A DNA stretch of 64,000 nt from Bisbaumannia salifodinae (lineage in GTDB: Bacteria; Pseudomonadota; Gammaproteobacteria; Pseudomonadales; Halomonadaceae), in the NCBI RefSeq assembly GCF_039522585.1, contig NZ_BAAADR010000001.1; one strand, written 5' to 3'. This document shows positions 1-9,182 of the stretch, piece by piece. The notes under the pieces are model-generated. The model searched no databases. It worked only from the letters and a program-made list of their open reading frames with translations, and was not told where the DNA came from. The translations under genes were made by a program, and so were the position numbers. How positions within the stretch are numbered: position 1 is the stretch's first letter; every line of letters starts with the position of its first letter.

Positions 1-80
1 ATACCGGTGGCATCCCCTCACCCAGTGGGAGCTGGCGTTAGCCGCGGGCCGACGTTTCGCCGATTATCCGTGGGGCCTGC
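1..80. repeat. REP-like intergenic repeat fragment
   Basis: This short stretch at the window edge contains the pieces 'gtgggagctggcgttagccgcgg' (shared with 737-760) and a 'ccgacgtttcgccgat' module that recurs in other intergenic spaces as 'ccgacgcttcggcgat'. No convincing reading frame belongs to it. It is probably the end of a mosaic repeat lying mostly outside the window. Confidence 0.4.
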
Positions 81-86
81 GGCCGG

Positions 87-458
87 TCACTCCATCCCGG
101 TCAACGTCTTGGCCTTGTCCAGATACGCCTGGCCATGCGACTTCACGCCCTCGCCATCCAGGCGCTCCGAGGCCAGATGCACCTCCTCGAGCTCCACGGC
201 CATCTCGCCGACTTCCTCCGAGAGGGTCTCCAGGGCATTCTCCAGGGTATAGGTCAGCTCATGGACCTGCCCCAGCTCTTCATCGCTCAGCGACTCCTGG
301 GCCAGCAGGGCCTCGAGACGCTGGTTATAATCGGTGAAATTCTCGACCGCCGCCTGCAGGGTCTCGGCGGCTTCGCCCTGAAAGTGATCGACACGCTCGG
401 CCAGGGCCTCGCCCACCAGCCCGAAGGTCAGAGCCGCCAGAAACATGAAATGCTTCAT
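87..458 (-). CDS. DUF6746-like small exported protein
   Basis: The product is about 123 residues. The ATG at 458 is chosen because AGAGGA lies just upstream and the protein then opens with a signal peptide (MKHFMFLAALTFGLVGEALA). The mature part is an acidic, glutamate-rich amphipathic helix bundle (VDHFQGEAAETLQAAVENF, then YTLENALETLSEEVGEM). This matches the general look of DUF6746 proteins, whose function is unknown to me. It is predicted to be periplasmic. A Fur-box-like sequence lies immediately upstream, which hints at iron-responsive expression. It is transcribed as a single gene; the RND pump gene upstream is separated by repeats. Confidence 0.75.
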   Translation of the reverse strand: MKHFMFLAALTFGLVGEALAERVDHFQGEAAETLQAAVENFTDYNQRLEALLAQESLSDEELGQVHELTYTLENALETLSEEVGEMAVELEEVHLASERLDGEGVKSHGQAYLDKAKTLTGME

Positions 459-472
459 TGCAATTCCTCTTT

Positions 473-491
473 GCCAATGAAAATGATTTGC
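473..491 (-). promoter_or_regulatory. Candidate Fur box
   Basis: The 19-bp sequence gccaatgaaaatgatttgc matches the classical palindrome GCAAATGATTATCATTTGC at 16 of 19 positions by eye. It ends about 15 bp before the start codon of the DUF6746 gene, a place where a repressor would block initiation. The match is seen directly; binding by Fur is inferred. Confidence 0.5.
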
Positions 492-538
492 AACAACAAA
501 TCTATCAGTTGATCGGCGCCCACACAAGCGTTCCGGCT

Positions 539-760
539 GCGGTGGATTGGCGCGGCCTTAGCCGATCCACAGGTTTGGTGGGAGCGCGGATTCCGCGCGA
601 TTCGCCCGAAGGGCGATCCTGACTGTCACCAGGGGCGACTGCGTCGCCCAATCGTCCGGAATCCGGACTCCCACAACACCAGTGTTTCTCCCAGCAACAG
701 TGGTTGCCCAGCCTGCTGTGAGGCTGGCCACCCAACCTGCTGTGGGAGCTGGCGTTAGCC
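539..760. repeat. REP-like mosaic intergenic repeat
   Basis: This gene-free stretch contains 'gtgggagcgcggattccgcgcgatt', the hairpin 'gattcgcccgaagggcgatc', the hairpin 'gggcgactgcgtcgccc' and 'ccggactcccacaacaccagtg', then 'tgtgggagctggcgttagccgcgg'. The same modules recur at about 5275, 10800, 44640, 50805, 56920 and 63383. The last few bases overlap the 3' end of the RND pump gene. Confidence 0.8.
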
Positions 761-3700
761 GCGGTCCGGCGCCTCGGCGCTCGGGTACTCCTCCCCATGC
801 CGCCCCAGGCGCGCCCGCAGGTGCTCCAGCCAGGAGAGCAGCGCCGGAATCACCAGCAGTACCAGCAGGGTCGAGAGCCCCAGGCCGAAGGCGATGGAGA
901 CCGCCATGGGAATCAGGAACTGAGCCTGCAGCGAGGTCTCGAAGAGCAGCGGCATCAGGCCGCCGATGGTGGTCAGGGAGGTGAGCAGTACCGCCCTGAC
1001 CCGCTGCACCACCGCCTCGTTGAGGGCGGCGTCAATGGCCAGCCCCTGGCGGCGCTGCTGGCGATAGAAGGTCACCAGGATGATGGCGTTATTGACCACG
1101 ATGCCGGAGAGCCCGAAGAGGCCAAACAACGACAGCACCGTGAGCTCGATGCCCAGCAGCCAGTGCCCCAGCACCCCGCCCACCAGGGCGAAGGGAATGA
1201 TCGCCATCACGATCAGCGGCAGGCTCCAGGAGGCGAATACCCAGGCCAGTACCACATACATCAACCCCAGGCCGACGATCAGCCCGGTGCGCATATCGGC
1301 CAGGGTCTCACGCTGGTCGGCGGCGCGTCCCTCGAAGCTGTAGGAGACATGGAAATCCCGGGCCAGGGCCGGCAGGGTCTCGCGGTCCAGGCTCTCCAGC
1401 ACCTGCTGAGCGGAGGTGACGGCACCATCCAGCTCGGCCCCCACCGCCACCGCCAGGCGCCCATCGGCATGGCGCAGGGCCTGAAAACCCTGGGCCGGTG
1501 ACAGGCTCATCACCTGCGTCAGCGGCACCAGTCGCCCGTCCGGCACCCGGATGGCCAGCCGCGACAGGGTCGCCAGTCGCTCGCGCTGTTCCCGGGGCAG
1601 CATCACCCGTACTTCCACTTCGTCGGCCCCCTGCTGATAGACCTGCACCACCTGGCCGTCGAAGGCCGTGCGCAGCTGGCGACCCAGCTCGGCGGTGGTC
1701 AGGCCCAGGGCCTCGCCCTGAGCATTGACGCGATAGATCAGCTGTTCGCGGCCCCAGGGCATGTCGTCTTCGGTATCGAGCACCCCCGGCAGGCCGGCCA
1801 GCGCCTCGCGCAGCCGGTCGGCGGCGGCGCGCAGCGCGGTGGCCTCCTCCCCCACCAGGCGCACCTCCACGTCGCGCCCCGGCGGCCCGGCGGCCCGCTC
1901 GCTGATGGTCAGGGCCTCGAGGCCCGCCGGCAGGGTGATGCGCCGCCGCCAGGCGCGAATCAGCTCGCTGTTGCGCACCTCCCGATCGTCCGGGGAGATC
2001 AGCTCGATCATGATCGAGCCCAGCTCGTCGGCACGCCGCCCGGTGCCACCGGCGCCCAGGCTGGCCCCGTAGCGGGTCACCCGGGTGCGAACCAGGTCGC
2101 CGCCGAGCGCCGCTTCGGTCTCCTCCAGGGTCGCCTCGAGATGCTCGATAAAGCGCTCCATCCGCGCCGCCTCGGTACCGGCCACGAAGCTGGCATTGGC
2201 ATAGAGCACCGTGGGCTCCGGCGAGGGGAAGAAGGTGAAAGCGATGCGTCCGCCGGCCACCAGACCGGCGATGACCAGGGTCACCGCCAGGGCCGAGGCC
2301 AGGGTGGCGCCCCGGTGGCGCAGGCTCAGCGCGGAGAGGCGCCGGAAGGGCCCCTCGCGGAAGGCCAGGAAGCGACGCTCGAAGCCCTGGCGCAGCCGCT
2401 CCAGGGCATGGCGCGGCGCCTCCCGTCGCGGGTCGAAGGCATGGCGCAGGTGAGCCGGCAGCACCACGAAGCACTCCACCAGGGAGGCGATCAGCACGCA
2501 GATCATGATGATGGGAATATCGCCGAGGATATTGCCGATCACCCCGCCCACCATCAGCAGCGGCATAAAGGCCGCCACCGTGGTCAGCGACGAGGCCACC
2601 ACCGGCCACAGCATGCGCCTGGCGGCCCCCTCAGAGGCGCTGCGCGGCGCCTCCCCCATGCGGTAGTGGGCATCGGCGTCCTCGCCCACCACGATGGCGT
2701 CATCGACGATCACCCCCAGCGCCATGATCAGGGCGAACAGCGACATCATATTGATGGAGCCGCCGATGCCCCAGAACACCAGCATGGCGGCCATAAAGGC
2801 GGTGGGAATGCCCACCGCCACCCAGGCGGCGACCCGCGCCGGCAGGAAGAAATAGAGCAGGAGTATCACCAGCACCAGGCCGCCCAGGCCGTTGCCGATC
2901 AACAGCCAGATGCGCTCGGCGATCAGCTGCCAGCTCTGGTCATGCACCTCGAGGCGGGCCGAGGGCGGCAGGGTCGGGCGCACCTCCTCCAGCCAGTCGT
3001 CGAGCACCTGGGCCGCGCTCAGCGAGTTCCCCGCCTCGGCCCGCTGCAGTTGCAGCTCCACCGCGGGCAGTCCCCGATGAGTCAGGCTCACCTGGCCGCG
3101 ACGCGGCTCCTGACGCAGGATGGCGATGTCCCCCAGGCGCAGATGGACCCGATCGCCGCTGAGGATCGGCAGGCTCTCGAAGTCGCGGGCCGTACGACGC
3201 TGCTCCACGGCACGCAGCTCCCGGGCGCTGTCCTGCTGGGCCAGCAGCCCCGCCGGCAGGTCCCGGGACATGGCCTGGATACGCTCGGCGACCCGCTCCA
3301 GGGTCAGCCCCAGGGTCTGCAGTCGTTCGACGGGCACCTCGATGCTGATCTGCTGTTCGGCGACGCCCTCCAGCTCGACCCGGTCGATGCCCCGCTGCAG
3401 CAGTTGGGTCTCGAAGCGCTGGGCCAGGGTCCTGAGCTCGTCCTCGGCCAGGTCACCATAGAGCAGCAGGCGGGCCACCGGCTCGTAGCGGGCCAGGCGA
3501 CTGACCCGGGGCCGCTCGGCCTCCGCCGGCAGGTTGGTGAAGCCCTCCACCTCCTGGCGCACATCATCCAGGGCCAGCACCGCATCGGTGCCCTCGACGA
3601 ACTCCAGGGTAATGCTGGCCACCCCCTGGGTGGAGGTGGAGGTCATGCGCTTGAGGCCGTCGATGCTGCGCAGGCGCTGCTCCAGGGGCAGGGTGATGCC

Positions 3701-3895
3701 CTGCTCCACATCCTCCGCCGAGGCACCGCTCCACACCACCCGCACGCTGACCACGTCGAGGGCGAAGGTCGGGAAGAACTGGATATTCATCCGCGACAGC
3801 CCCAGCACGCCGCCCACCAGCATCACCAGCATCACCAGGTTGGCGGCCACCCGATGATGGACGAAGAAGCCGATCACCCCACGCCGCTTGCTCAC
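755..3895 (-). CDS. RND efflux transporter permease subunit (AcrB/HAE1 family)
   Basis: The 1046-residue protein is an inner-membrane proton-driven efflux pump of the AcrB/MexB superfamily, of normal length. A first transmembrane segment lies at residues 14-34, with two large periplasmic domains and two blocks of membrane helices. The paired acidic residues of helix 4 are present in GVIVDDAIVVGED near residue 397, the proton relay of this family. The start overlaps the stop of the adaptor gene by four bases, so the two are translationally coupled. No outer-membrane channel gene is nearby, so a TolC-type partner would be encoded elsewhere. The substrate cannot be read from the sequence. The 3' end runs into a REP-like repeat. 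Confidence 0.95.
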   Translation of the reverse strand: MSKRRGVIGFFVHHRVAANLVMLVMLVGGVLGLSRMNIQFFPTFALDVVSVRVVWSGASAEDVEQGITLPLEQRLRSIDGLKRMTSTSTQGVASITLEFVEGTDAVLALDDVRQEVEGFTNLPAEAERPRVSRLARYEPVARLLLYGDLAEDELRTLAQRFETQLLQRGIDRVELEGVAEQQISIEVPVERLQTLGLTLERVAERIQAMSRDLPAGLLAQQDSARELRAVEQRRTARDFESLPILSGDRVHLRLGDIAILRQEPRRGQVSLTHRGLPAVELQLQRAEAGNSLSAAQVLDDWLEEVRPTLPPSARLEVHDQSWQLIAERIWLLIGNGLGGLVLVILLLYFFLPARVAAWVAVGIPTAFMAAMLVFWGIGGSINMMSLFALIMALGVIVDDAIVVGEDADAHYRMGEAPRSASEGAARRMLWPVVASSLTTVAAFMPLLMVGGVIGNILGDIPIIMICVLIASLVECFVVLPAHLRHAFDPRREAPRHALERLRQGFERRFLAFREGPFRRLSALSLRHRGATLASALAVTLVIAGLVAGGRIAFTFFPSPEPTVLYANASFVAGTEAARMERFIEHLEATLEETEAALGGDLVRTRVTRYGASLGAGGTGRRADELGSIMIELISPDDREVRNSELIRAWRRRITLPAGLEALTISERAAGPPGRDVEVRLVGEEATALRAAADRLREALAGLPGVLDTEDDMPWGREQLIYRVNAQGEALGLTTAELGRQLRTAFDGQVVQVYQQGADEVEVRVMLPREQRERLATLSRLAIRVPDGRLVPLTQVMSLSPAQGFQALRHADGRLAVAVGAELDGAVTSAQQVLESLDRETLPALARDFHVSYSFEGRAADQRETLADMRTGLIVGLGLMYVVLAWVFASWSLPLIVMAIIPFALVGGVLGHWLLGIELTVLSLFGLFGLSGIVVNNAIILVTFYRQQRRQGLAIDAALNEAVVQRVRAVLLTSLTTIGGLMPLLFETSLQAQFLIPMAVSIAFGLGLSTLLVLLVIPALLSWLEHLRARLGRHGEEYPSAEAPDRG

Positions 3896-5136
3896 GCCTC
3901 CGGCTCCTCGGCCGATTCGGCGACATCCACCCTGAGGCCCTGCATGGCATTGGGCAGATGCGTGATCATGATCCGTTGGCCATCGGCCAGGGCCTCGCCG
4001 GTCACCAGGGCCAGACGCTCACCCTCGGCGCCCAGGGTCTCCCCCAGGCGCTCCACCTCCAGGCGCACCAGCCGCCCCTCCTCCACCCGGTAGAGGCGAT
4101 TGTTGCCGTGCAGGGCACTGAAGGGCAGCGCCAGGGCGCGGGGGTGAGCGGGACGGGCCAGGGTCACCGCCAGCAGGCTGCCGGGGCGCAGCCCGGGAAC
4201 CGCCTCGCGCAACGCCAGGATCGCCTCGCTGCCGCTGGCATCGCCCTCGCCGGCGAAGCCCGCCAGGGTAAAGCGCGCGCCGTTCTCGGCCTCGGCCAGC
4301 AGCGTCTCGCCACGGGCCAGGGCCTCGATCAGCTCCGCCTCATGCTGCCGGGGCAGCCGAGCCCACAGCTCCAGCCCCGACTCGGGATAGACCGACAGCA
4401 GACCGGCCCCGGCGGCGACCTGGTCGCCGGGTGCCACCCGGACCTCGCTGACGATACCGGCGAAGGGCGCGATGACCCGGGCCCGCTCGGCATCCCGCTG
4501 CGTCGCCGCCAGGTTGGCCTCGGCCCGCGCCAGCCGCGCCTCCAGGCTGGCGCGGCGAGCGGGATGCTCGGCGATGGCGTTCTCGCGGGTGGTCAGGGTC
4601 AGGCGGGCCCGGGACAGGGCATCCTGGGCGGCGTCCAGGTCGGCCCGGGAACCCAGGTTGCGCTCCACCAGGCTGCGCGCCCGCTCCAACTGGCGGCCGG
4701 CGTTATCGCGGATCTCCTGCTCCCTGGCCAGGGCGGCGCGGTCACTTGCCAGGCGCAGCTGCTCGTTGGCCAACTGCGCCTCCAGGTCGGCCACCTCCGC
4801 CGCGGCCTGGGCCAGCAGCGGCGCGATATCCGCCTCGTCCAGGGCCACCAGCAACTCGCCCTCGGTCACCCGCTGCCCCTCGCGCACCGGCCGCTCGGCG
4901 ATACGCGCCGGGAGCGAGGCGGTCAGGGTCACCCGCTGCGGCGCCACCAGCTCGCCGAACAGCGGCAGGATCGGCGTCCGCTCCCCCAACCGGACCCGCT
5001 GCACCTCGATCCGCCAGCTGCGCTCCTGAGCCGTGGCCGGCGGCGGCTCGGGCCGGGTCAGGCGCAACGCCACGAAGCCGGCGATACCGATGGCCAGGAT
5101 CACAACGGGAAGGAGTCGCTTCACTATCATGGGCAT
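3892..5136 (-). CDS. RND periplasmic adaptor (HlyD/AcrA-type membrane fusion protein)
   Basis: The protein of about 414 residues has an N-terminal membrane anchor (MIVKRLLPVVILAIGIAGFV), a lipoyl-type half motif (GQRVTEGELLVALDEAD), a long alanine/glutamate-rich coiled-coil hairpin around residues 90-200, the returning half (APFAGIVSEVRVAPGDQV) and beta-barrel domains. It bridges the RND pump to an outer-membrane channel. The ATG at 5136 is chosen over a TTG at 5163, which has no ribosome site; an ATG at 5130 is also possible. It is the first gene of the two-gene pump operon. Confidence 0.92.
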   Translation of the reverse strand: MPMIVKRLLPVVILAIGIAGFVALRLTRPEPPPATAQERSWRIEVQRVRLGERTPILPLFGELVAPQRVTLTASLPARIAERPVREGQRVTEGELLVALDEADIAPLLAQAAAEVADLEAQLANEQLRLASDRAALAREQEIRDNAGRQLERARSLVERNLGSRADLDAAQDALSRARLTLTTRENAIAEHPARRASLEARLARAEANLAATQRDAERARVIAPFAGIVSEVRVAPGDQVAAGAGLLSVYPESGLELWARLPRQHEAELIEALARGETLLAEAENGARFTLAGFAGEGDASGSEAILALREAVPGLRPGSLLAVTLARPAHPRALALPFSALHGNNRLYRVEEGRLVRLEVERLGETLGAEGERLALVTGEALADGQRIMITHLPNAMQGLRVDVAESAEEPEA

Positions 5137-5185
5137 GCCGCCGCAGTCGGAAACCAGGAGCAACTACTATACAACCCTTGGACAA

Positions 5186-5197
5186 TATATCGATATA
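5186..5197. promoter_or_regulatory. Perfect 12-bp palindrome upstream of pump operon
   Basis: TATATCGATATA is a perfect palindrome about 50 bp upstream of the adaptor start, inside the broader near-palindrome ACAATATATCGATATAACA. Its position suits a repressor operator such as one bound by a TetR-type regulator, but no regulator gene lies beside it. This is a candidate only. Confidence 0.3.
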
Positions 5198-5274
5198 ACA
5201 GCGCCCTTGCGGAAACTGGCATTTAAGGTTCTTCGCAGATCAGCGTGAAGCCACGACATGGCAGATCTCCGGCT

Positions 5275-5460
5275 TGCTGTTGTGGGAGCTTGGCTGTGCC
5301 GAGCGATTGGGCGACGAAGTCGCCCTTGGGTGCCAACCAGGATCGCCCTGCGGGCGATCAAGGCGCCTGGCGGCGCCAATCGCGCGGAACCGGGACGCCG
5401 GACCGCCGCGCTCCCACGGAAACCGCGGTGGCAGCTTGAGGGGCGACATAGAATCTCCCA
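5275..5460. repeat. REP-like mosaic intergenic repeat
   Basis: Within the roughly 425-bp gap between the pump operon and the LtaS-like gene, this part has 'gttgtgggagcttggctgtgccgagcgattgggcgacgaagtcgccc', 'atcgccctgcgggcgatc', 'ggcgcctggcggcgccaatcg' and 'acatagaatctcccac'. The last two modules also occur together at 56929-57012. No gene is evident in the gap. Confidence 0.75.
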
Positions 5461-5520
5461 CGATAGTATTCACGACAAAGTGCGAGGAACCGTATTTGGT
5501 CGGCCTCCACCGACATTTTT

Positions 5521-5529
5521 TGGTAATAT
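5521..5529 (+). promoter_or_regulatory. Possible extended -10 promoter
   Basis: TGG-TAATAT resembles an extended -10 element and lies 33 bp before the ATG of the LtaS-like gene. I do not see a good -35 box at 17 bp, which extended -10 promoters can lack. Confidence 0.3.
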
Positions 5530-5561
5530 TCACCGCCTTCAAAAAAACCATAAGCAAGATA

Positions 5562-7430
5562 ATGACGCAGAGAACCTCGCCTCAAACGCCGGCGCTATTG
5601 CGCAGCTGGCTGAAATTCCTTGTTATTCTCACCCTGCTGACCCTGACGCTGCGGCTGTTGGGCAGCGCCTGGATGGTCCCCGACGCCCTCTGGCCCCGCG
5701 CCTGGTGGTGGGGGCTGCGCTTCGATCTGGCGATCTCGGCCCTGCTCGCCGGCCTCACCGTGCTGGGCCTGTGGCTACCCACTCGCCTGGGCCTGACGCC
5801 ACCCCGGCGCGGCTGGCTGGTGCCGGCCTGCGTGCTGCTGCTGGGCGCGCACCTGGGCGACTGGCTTTACTGGCAGGAGACGGGACGCCATATCGGTTAC
5901 GAGGCCGCCGAGCTGTTCAACTCCGCCGGCAGCGCGGCCCAGATGCTGGCCCTGCACTGGCCCTGGCTGCTGGCCATCGCCGTCCTGACCCTGCTGATCT
6001 CGCTGCTGGCCTGGGTGCCAAGTGGCAAGCCGGGCCGGGGGCCGCGTCTGGAACTGTCGCTGCTGGTGGTGATGGGGCTCAGCGTGCTGCTGGTGCGGGG
6101 CAGTATCACCCAGCTACCCCAGGGGCCCCATGACGCCATGCGCCTGGCCGACGCCGGTGAGGCCACCGCCGCCCTGAACGGCGCCTATGCCGCCCTCTAT
6201 GGCCTGCAGAGCGGCCACGACAGCCTACGCCAGTTACCCATGAACTGGCTCGACAGCGACACGGCCCGTGACGAGGTGGCCCGGCTCTATGCCGATCGCC
6301 AACCCCTGTCGTCAGCCACCACTGCAGAGCCCGTGAACCTGATCGTGGTGCTGCTGGAGAGCTGGTCCAGCGCCCATATGCGGCCGCTGGACGACGGCAC
6401 CCCGGTGACCCCGAATTTCGATGCCATCGCCGCGCAGGGCCTGGCCAGCCGCGAACTGGTCTCCGGGGGCATGCGCACCACCGAGGGCATGTTCGCCGTC
6501 TTCTGCAGCCACCAGAACCCCCTGGGCCAGACCCTGGCCAAGACCTCCCAGGCCCTGAACGACTACGATTGCCTGCCGCGCCGCTTGAGGGACGCCGGCT
6601 GGCGTACCGCCTTCTTCCAGGGCTCCCACGAGAACACCAGCGGGGTCGGGGCCTACGCCCAGTCGCTGGGCTTCGAGCGCAGCCAGGGCAAGGCCGATAT
6701 CGACACGCGCCGTTATGACGAGAACGCCTGGGGCGTCTATGACGGCGACCTCTATCGCCATGTGCTGGCCACCCTGCCCTCGCTCGCCGAGCCGATGATG
6801 GTGGGCATCAATACCAACACCACCCACGACATCCAGCTGCATGACGCCGCGCCGCGGCTGACCGCCGGGGAGACACCGCTGGACGTGGAACGCAATGTGC
6901 TGCATCTGGCCGACCGGGAGCTGGGCGAGTTCGTCGCCGCCCTGGAGGCCAGGGACTGGCGACACCCCTGGGCGCTGCTGCTGGCCTCCGACCACACCGC
7001 CCGGGTCCAGGGCAGCGCCCTGGAGCGCGCCCTGCTGCCTTTCGCCCTCTATATGCCGGAGCGGGTCGCCCCCGGGGAGCCCGGGCGCATCGCCCACCAG
7101 CGCGACCTGGCCCCAACCCTGGCCGAGCTGCTGGGCATGCCGCTGCCCCACGCCATGGGGCATTCGCTGTTCGACGATGGGGCACCGCAGGTCGCCGACT
7201 TCTTCCTTAACGGCGCCCTGCACTGGTTCGACGGCGAGGATCGCCTGGTGGAGATCCCCCTGGCCGACCCGGACCAGGCCCGCTGCCACGCCTGGCGAAC
7301 GTCACCGGGGCTAGAGAGTCCCCTGCCCTGTGGCGAGGCGGAGCGTGCGGCCCTGCGCCGGGCCTATGGCCTGACCCGGCAGGCCCAGGCGCGGCTGTTC
7401 GCCGGCGAGGCCCTGGCACTGGTGCCCTGA
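5562..7430 (+). CDS. LTA synthase-like (alkaline phosphatase superfamily) membrane enzyme
   Basis: The product of about 622 residues has roughly five N-terminal transmembrane segments (residues 12-170) and a periplasmic sulfatase-fold domain. LtaS-type metal and nucleophile residues are visible: Glu near 266 in VVLLESWSS, the threonine nucleophile near 306-307 in MRTTEGMF, and Asp-His near 476 in ASDHTAR. Family members transfer phosphoglycerol or phosphoethanolamine groups from phospholipids to envelope glycans. In a Gram-negative cell the target is unknown; LPS or periplasmic glucans are possible. The ATG at 5562 starts the hydrophobic N-terminus; upstream in-frame sequence is repeat-derived. 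The ribosome site is weak. It appears monocistronic. Confidence 0.88.
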   Translation: MTQRTSPQTPALLRSWLKFLVILTLLTLTLRLLGSAWMVPDALWPRAWWWGLRFDLAISALLAGLTVLGLWLPTRLGLTPPRRGWLVPACVLLLGAHLGDWLYWQETGRHIGYEAAELFNSAGSAAQMLALHWPWLLAIAVLTLLISLLAWVPSGKPGRGPRLELSLLVVMGLSVLLVRGSITQLPQGPHDAMRLADAGEATAALNGAYAALYGLQSGHDSLRQLPMNWLDSDTARDEVARLYADRQPLSSATTAEPVNLIVVLLESWSSAHMRPLDDGTPVTPNFDAIAAQGLASRELVSGGMRTTEGMFAVFCSHQNPLGQTLAKTSQALNDYDCLPRRLRDAGWRTAFFQGSHENTSGVGAYAQSLGFERSQGKADIDTRRYDENAWGVYDGDLYRHVLATLPSLAEPMMVGINTNTTHDIQLHDAAPRLTAGETPLDVERNVLHLADRELGEFVAALEARDWRHPWALLLASDHTARVQGSALERALLPFALYMPERVAPGEPGRIAHQRDLAPTLAELLGMPLPHAMGHSLFDDGAPQVADFFLNGALHWFDGEDRLVEIPLADPDQARCHAWRTSPGLESPLPCGEAERAALRRAYGLTRQAQARLFAGEALALVP

Positions 7431-7440
7431 CGGGCCCCAT

Positions 7441-7505
7441 CGCCGAAGCGTCGGGCCGCCGAAGCGTCGGGCCGCCGAAGCGTCAGACCGCCGAGGCGTC
7501 GGACC
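7441..7505. repeat. Four tandem copies of a 16-bp REP-like module
   Basis: The unit 'ccgccgaagcgtcggg' is repeated four times head to tail, with the last copies slightly diverged. Its reverse complement is the 'ccgacgcttcggcga' module found in the larger intergenic repeats at 44750 and 63527, so one module has been locally amplified between two convergent genes. Confidence 0.75.
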
Positions 7506-7548
7506 GGGCTAAAGCCAGCTTCCTCGTGGGCGGAGGCTGGCATTCTGG

Positions 7549-9060
7549 TCACGAGTCACCAAGATGGCTGTCCTCGCTCAAGGCCAGCCCCGCCTCCCGT
7601 TCGATCGCGTCCAATACCTCATCGGGTACCTGATAACGAAATTGTTTGCGGCGGTTTTTGGACAGGTGCCCACCATGACTCAGGCACATCATGGTCAGCC
7701 TGGCCAGATCACTGCCACGAACATCAAAACGCGAGTCGATGGCGCGATAGACTCGATCGAAACAGGCCAGATACGCCGCCTCTTCCTTGAGGTCTTTATC
7801 GAGCGCCGCCTGTGCCATCCTGAGCGTGAAAGCGACTGCTGGGGTCGCGTCCCAGTAGCGATAGAGGGCTTCACTGCCAGTGAAGACGAAATCATGATGA
7901 TCGGCGTCGATCCAGTCGACTCGCCAATGCTCACGCGCAGGCTTCGAGAAGGCCTCGAGAGCCGCCAGGTAATCCGCCTCATGGCGCTTCATGGCAACGG
8001 AAATGGGCAGCAAATTGCCCCGCGGCAACTCCCCCAATCGACACAGGGTGTGATGAAGCAGGAAGCGTGAGATACGCCCATTGCCATCCATAAAGGGGTG
8101 TAAAAACACGAAACCAAATGAGAGCACTGCCCCAGCGACCAATGCCGGGACGCCTTCATCATGAGCGCTTGCCCCGGTTTCAGGAAGCGCATTGGCCCAG
8201 GCCATCAGCGCTTCCATCAATGCATCGCACAACCCGGGCGGCGGGGGAAGGTAGCTAACGCCCAAGGCTCCCGGCAAGCCATTATGCAGGTAGTTCTGTT
8301 CATGCCGGAAGGCCGCTGCCTTGTCGAAGGGGTTGTTGACCGTGCTGTTCTGTAATTCAACGAGGTAGCTCTCATCCAGGGCCCTGCCTTCATGGGCCTG
8401 ACGCAGCAACTGCATAAAACGCTGTTGTTTGTCTGGCGAGGGCGACTCGCGCTCGATAGCGAAGGACGACTGGGTTTCGCTCAGATAGGCCCATTGAATG
8501 GCACGATCCAGCATTCCCGGCGGCAACGAAGCCATGAACGCCCTGGCCTTGGCCAGGATCTCGGCCTCGAGCAGGGCCTGGATCTCCGGCGTGCGGCGTA
8601 CCACGGCGCAATAATGCAGGCTTCCCAGGCCATTGAAGTCGACACGCCAGCGACTGTCGCGCACGGCAGGCCCCGTGACATAGTGACCAGGGTCAAACAG
8701 TGGCACGACGCGTCCCCGGATCGGCGGATCAAACGGTAACCTCGCCACGAAGGCCTCGTAGAGATAGCCCAGCCGACGCAGATAGATACCATTTGGCGCG
8801 GCTTGTATCGCCTCGATCAGGCCCTCGGGCGACAGCTGGGGCAGGGTCTCGGCGAGAATCGCCAGCTCGACCCCCTCATGCTTCAGCGCAAACAGCAGGT
8901 GCGAGAGCAAGTCCCCCGCCGGCGCCCGCTCCATGGGGACCGCCAGCTCCTCTTCCAGCGCTACGATTCGCGTCACTGGGCGCACCCGTGCAGGACGTAC
9001 CGGCGGAGAAACCCCCAGTCGTAATCGCTCATGCAGATAGGCATAGCCTATGGCTTCCAT
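7549..9060 (-). CDS. Fic domain protein (AMPylase-type)
   Basis: The product of about 503 residues carries the complete Fic signature HPFMDGNGRISR near residue 320, with the catalytic His and the phosphate-binding DGNGR loop. An SxxxE-type segment (SSFAIERE) around residue 195 resembles the N-terminal inhibitory helix of self-restrained Fic proteins. Fic enzymes usually transfer AMP to hydroxyl groups of target proteins. The ATG at 9060 is chosen because AGGAG lies 8 bases upstream, too close for the GTG at 9066. It is divergent from hipBA, whose operators lie about 100 bp away. The target is unknown. Confidence 0.9.
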   Translation of the reverse strand: MEAIGYAYLHERLRLGVSPPVRPARVRPVTRIVALEEELAVPMERAPAGDLLSHLLFALKHEGVELAILAETLPQLSPEGLIEAIQAAPNGIYLRRLGYLYEAFVARLPFDPPIRGRVVPLFDPGHYVTGPAVRDSRWRVDFNGLGSLHYCAVVRRTPEIQALLEAEILAKARAFMASLPPGMLDRAIQWAYLSETQSSFAIERESPSPDKQQRFMQLLRQAHEGRALDESYLVELQNSTVNNPFDKAAAFRHEQNYLHNGLPGALGVSYLPPPPGLCDALMEALMAWANALPETGASAHDEGVPALVAGAVLSFGFVFLHPFMDGNGRISRFLLHHTLCRLGELPRGNLLPISVAMKRHEADYLAALEAFSKPAREHWRVDWIDADHHDFVFTGSEALYRYWDATPAVAFTLRMAQAALDKDLKEEAAYLACFDRVYRAIDSRFDVRGSDLARLTMMCLSHGGHLSKNRRKQFRYQVPDEVLDAIEREAGLALSEDSHLGDS

Positions 9061-9155
9061 CGCCACCGCTCCTGCCTCGGAATATTTCGTTCACTTCACC
9101 AAGATAATTTTAACTTGGCAACAACCTTGGCGTTTTTTCTTAACTCGGCACACAA

Positions 9156-9173
9156 TATCCCCCAAAGCGGATA
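9156..9173. promoter_or_regulatory. HipB-type operator 1 (TATCC-N8-GGATA)
   Basis: This is an exact match to the E. coli HipB operator form TATCC-N8-GGATA, the most distal of three sites before hipB. A possible -10 (TATTAT, 9172-9177) overlaps its right edge. Confidence 0.85.
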
Positions 9174-9182
9174 TTATGCTAT

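Noticed and set aside
2141..4093. Plus-strand frame of about 650 codons opposite the RND pump
   Set aside because: Antisense shadow of a well supported gene.
5167..5557. Small frames in the gap between the pump operon and the LtaS-like gene
   Set aside because: They consist of translated repeat modules.
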